DNA of 7,458 bases, from the NCBI GenBank assembly GCA_003450915.1, contig DMEM01000186.1:1-7458 (forward strand), given 5' to 3'. The notes under the pieces were generated by a model that was given only the letters and a program-made list of their open reading frames with translations, made no database searches and was not told the origin of the DNA. The stretch is from Alphaproteobacteria bacterium (GTDB lineage: Bacteria; Pseudomonadota; Alphaproteobacteria; UBA1280; UBA12223). This document shows, in pieces, positions 6,507 through 7,458 of this stretch (the first letter of the stretch is position 1; each line of letters opens with the position of its first letter). Both the position numbers and the translations under genes were made by a program.

Positions 6507-6698
6507 TTAAAAATACTCAAATCAATCAACTTTCTATTGTGCGTTGCGAAATACATTATTTTTTTTAAGGGTAAATATAACTAATTGTATATTGTAGTTT
6601 TTATGGTAAGTTTTAAGCTGCTAAATATCTATTATGTCAGTAGTTTTTTTGTAAAAAACCACATAAAAAAGCATACCTATCCCTCCCGTTTTGTGATA

Positions 6699-6716
6699 GC
6701 TCGTAATATCATGAGC
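6699..6716 (+). other. Small hairpin in the leader of the 142-residue protein gene
   Basis: gctcgt (6699-6704) pairs with atgagc (6711-6716), including one G-T wobble, around a 6-nt loop. It lies 19 nt before the AAGGA ribosome site and 30 nt before the ATG. It has no T run, so it is not a terminator. It could be a leader structure or an operator half-site pair, or it could be chance. Confidence 0.25.
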
Positions 6717-6746
6717 GGAAAAACTAATTAAGAATAAGGATTTGTC

Positions 6747-7175
6747 ATGAAGATTGTACCTGTTGTTTTACTTGCTGTAGCATCATTTTCAACAGTTTTC
6801 TACCTGAAGAACATAAGGGACAACTATGAGAGTGAGCCAGACATTCTGTATGAAAAGACGGTTAATTATTTTAACTCAGATGAGTACCAACAAACTCTGG
6901 AGGATTCCAAACAGGAGAATGCTGATTTCTTAAATGAAATCATGGAACCCTATTTATTTGATCCTAAAAAAGAAGGGACAATGCATATTGAGCAACTGAA
7001 AAATGAGCTAAAAACGCTTGAAGAGGTTGAAGCTTTCATGAATAAAATGCTTGATGATGCAAGAAAGGCAGAAACCGAGCCAAATATCGATAATACGTCT
7101 CCAAAATCTACAAGGTCAGGAGAGCAGATATCAGAAGAGTTGATAGATGAAATTGAGAAAATACTTGAGAAATAG
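6747..7175 (+). CDS. Unrecognised acidic 142-residue protein with N-terminal membrane anchor or signal peptide
   Basis: The ATG at 6747 has AAGGA at 6736-6740, 6 nt upstream. The N-terminus has one lysine followed by a hydrophobic stretch (residues 4-20, VPVVLLAVASFSTVFYL), which could be a Sec signal peptide or an uncleaved anchor. There is no lipobox cysteine, and no cysteine at all. The rest is polar and strongly acidic, with probable helices or coiled coil at 80-110 (IEQLKNELKTLEEVEAFMNK and on) and 126-142 (EQISEELIDEIEKILEK), joined by a Thr/Ser/Asn-rich, probably disordered stretch (110-124). It is expected in the periplasm or facing it from the inner membrane. I do not recognise the family. 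It diverges from pdhA, stands alone and ends at a strong terminator, so its context gives no role. Confidence 0.8.
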   Translation: MKIVPVVLLAVASFSTVFYLKNIRDNYESEPDILYEKTVNYFNSDEYQQTLEDSKQENADFLNEIMEPYLFDPKKEGTMHIEQLKNELKTLEEVEAFMNKMLDDARKAETEPNIDNTSPKSTRSGEQISEELIDEIEKILEK

Positions 7176-7192
7176 TTTAATATAACTCAAGC

Positions 7193-7218
7193 AAAAAAGC
7201 CCCAAAAGGGGCTTTTTT
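7193..7218. terminator. Bidirectional Rho-independent terminator
   Basis: A perfect 11-bp stem, aaaaaagcccc (7193-7203) / ggggctttttt (7208-7218), encloses an AAAA loop. It lies 17 nt after the 142-residue protein gene and 5 nt after the stop codon of the converging membrane-protein gene, so it can end both transcripts. Confidence 0.95.
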
Positions 7219-7223
7219 CGTTA

Positions 7224-7457
7224 TTAAAATAGGTTTATTTGAATTATTCTAAAGAAGAAGGCTTCATCATATACAATAAAATGCCTTAGCTCAATAATCC
7301 AAAATAGTACAAAGCCAATAAATAAAGAATTAACCATTACGGTTGATTTAGAAACTTTGACAATATCACTTAAATTAAATTTAAGTTTTACAGATGTTAT
7401 AAGCATACTTATAATAAATATGGCTACTGCAATTATCATCCACGGTATAAAAAGTGA
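7224..7457 (-). CDS. C-terminal part of an unrecognised membrane protein, 5' end outside the window
   Basis: The frame is open from the right edge to a TAA at 7226-7224 (77 residues visible). An ATG at 7439-7437 exists, but the codons before it (SLFIPW) continue the hydrophobic stretch, so the true start is probably outside the window. Two membrane segments are visible: IPWMIIAVAIFIISMLITSV and, further on, VNSLFIGFVLFWIIELRHFI. They are joined by a polar loop with several lysines (KLKFNLSDIVKVSKSTV). The protein ends in an aromatic, hydrophobic tail (EAFFFRIIQINLF). No family is recognisable from this fragment. The shared terminator directly downstream supports a real gene. Confidence 0.6.
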   Translation of the reverse strand, partial: SLFIPWMIIAVAIFIISMLITSVKLKFNLSDIVKVSKSTVMVNSLFIGFVLFWIIELRHFIVYDEAFFFRIIQINLF

Positions 7458-7458
7458 T

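Larger units (their letters stand above)
6429..6746. other. Divergent intergenic region between pdhA and the 142-residue protein gene
   Basis: This 318-nt region is very AT-rich and carries no ORF that I would call. It holds the proposed PDH operon promoter (6478-6506) with an inverted repeat in its spacer. It also has an imperfect hairpin (6633-6665: gtttttt 6643-6649 / aaaaaac 6653-6659, flanked by tatgt/acata) without a terminator T tail. A 6-bp hairpin lies at 6699-6716, and the AAGGA ribosome site of the rightward gene is at 6736-6740. I could not identify a convincing promoter for the rightward gene. Confidence 0.6.

Noticed and set aside
6633..6665. Imperfect hairpin in the divergent region, considered as a terminator or attenuator
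   Set aside because: The T run is inside the stem rather than after it on either strand, and no transcript is known to end there.

Overview
The window is AT-rich bacterial DNA. Its core is a complete four-gene pyruvate dehydrogenase (PDH) operon on the minus strand, pdhA-pdhB-pdhC-lpd. The E1 component is the split alpha/beta type found in alphaproteobacteria and mitochondria. E1-beta has no N-terminal lipoyl domain and E2 has a single lipoyl domain, as in Rickettsiales and mitochondria. Between pdhB and pdhC lies a paired palindromic repeat of the type (roughly TGTCATYCYRRACTTGWYY...) that I know from many alphaproteobacteria, including Rickettsiales. Together these suggest a low-GC alphaproteobacterium, possibly a host-associated or reduced-genome lineage. 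The genus cannot be named from this sequence.

Layout, left to right. (a) 2-454, plus strand: the 3' part of a membrane protein gene that runs off the left edge and resembles DUF805. Reading-frame evidence suggests that its true C-terminus continues to about 588 or 636 through two +1 frame changes and possibly one in-frame stop, so it is probably a decaying gene. A Rho-independent terminator follows at 661-693. (b) 774-1355, plus strand: an unrecognised 193-residue soluble protein with its own promoter and Shine-Dalgarno site. (c) 1446-1472: a strong bidirectional terminator shared by that gene and the converging PDH operon. (d) 6428 down to 1593, minus strand: pdhA, pdhB, pdhC and lpd, with gaps of 14, 125 and 20 nt; the 125-nt gap carries the repeat. 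(e) 6429-6746: the divergent intergenic region, with a credible sigma70-type promoter for the PDH operon. (f) 6747-7175, plus strand: an unrecognised acidic, membrane-anchored or secreted 142-residue protein. (g) 7193-7218: a second bidirectional terminator. (h) 7224-7457, minus strand: the C-terminal end of a membrane protein that runs off the right edge.

The four PDH proteins form one machine. E1 (PdhA+PdhB, ThDP-dependent) decarboxylates pyruvate and acetylates the lipoyl arm of E2 (PdhC). E2 passes the acetyl group to CoA, and E3 (Lpd) reoxidises the dihydrolipoyl arm with FAD and NAD+. All the catalytic motifs I looked for are present. I found no CRISPR array, tRNA, rRNA, transposase or defence system, and no clear novel multi-gene system. 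The most notable signals are the covarying hairpin pair inside the PDH operon and the frame-broken membrane-protein gene at the left edge.
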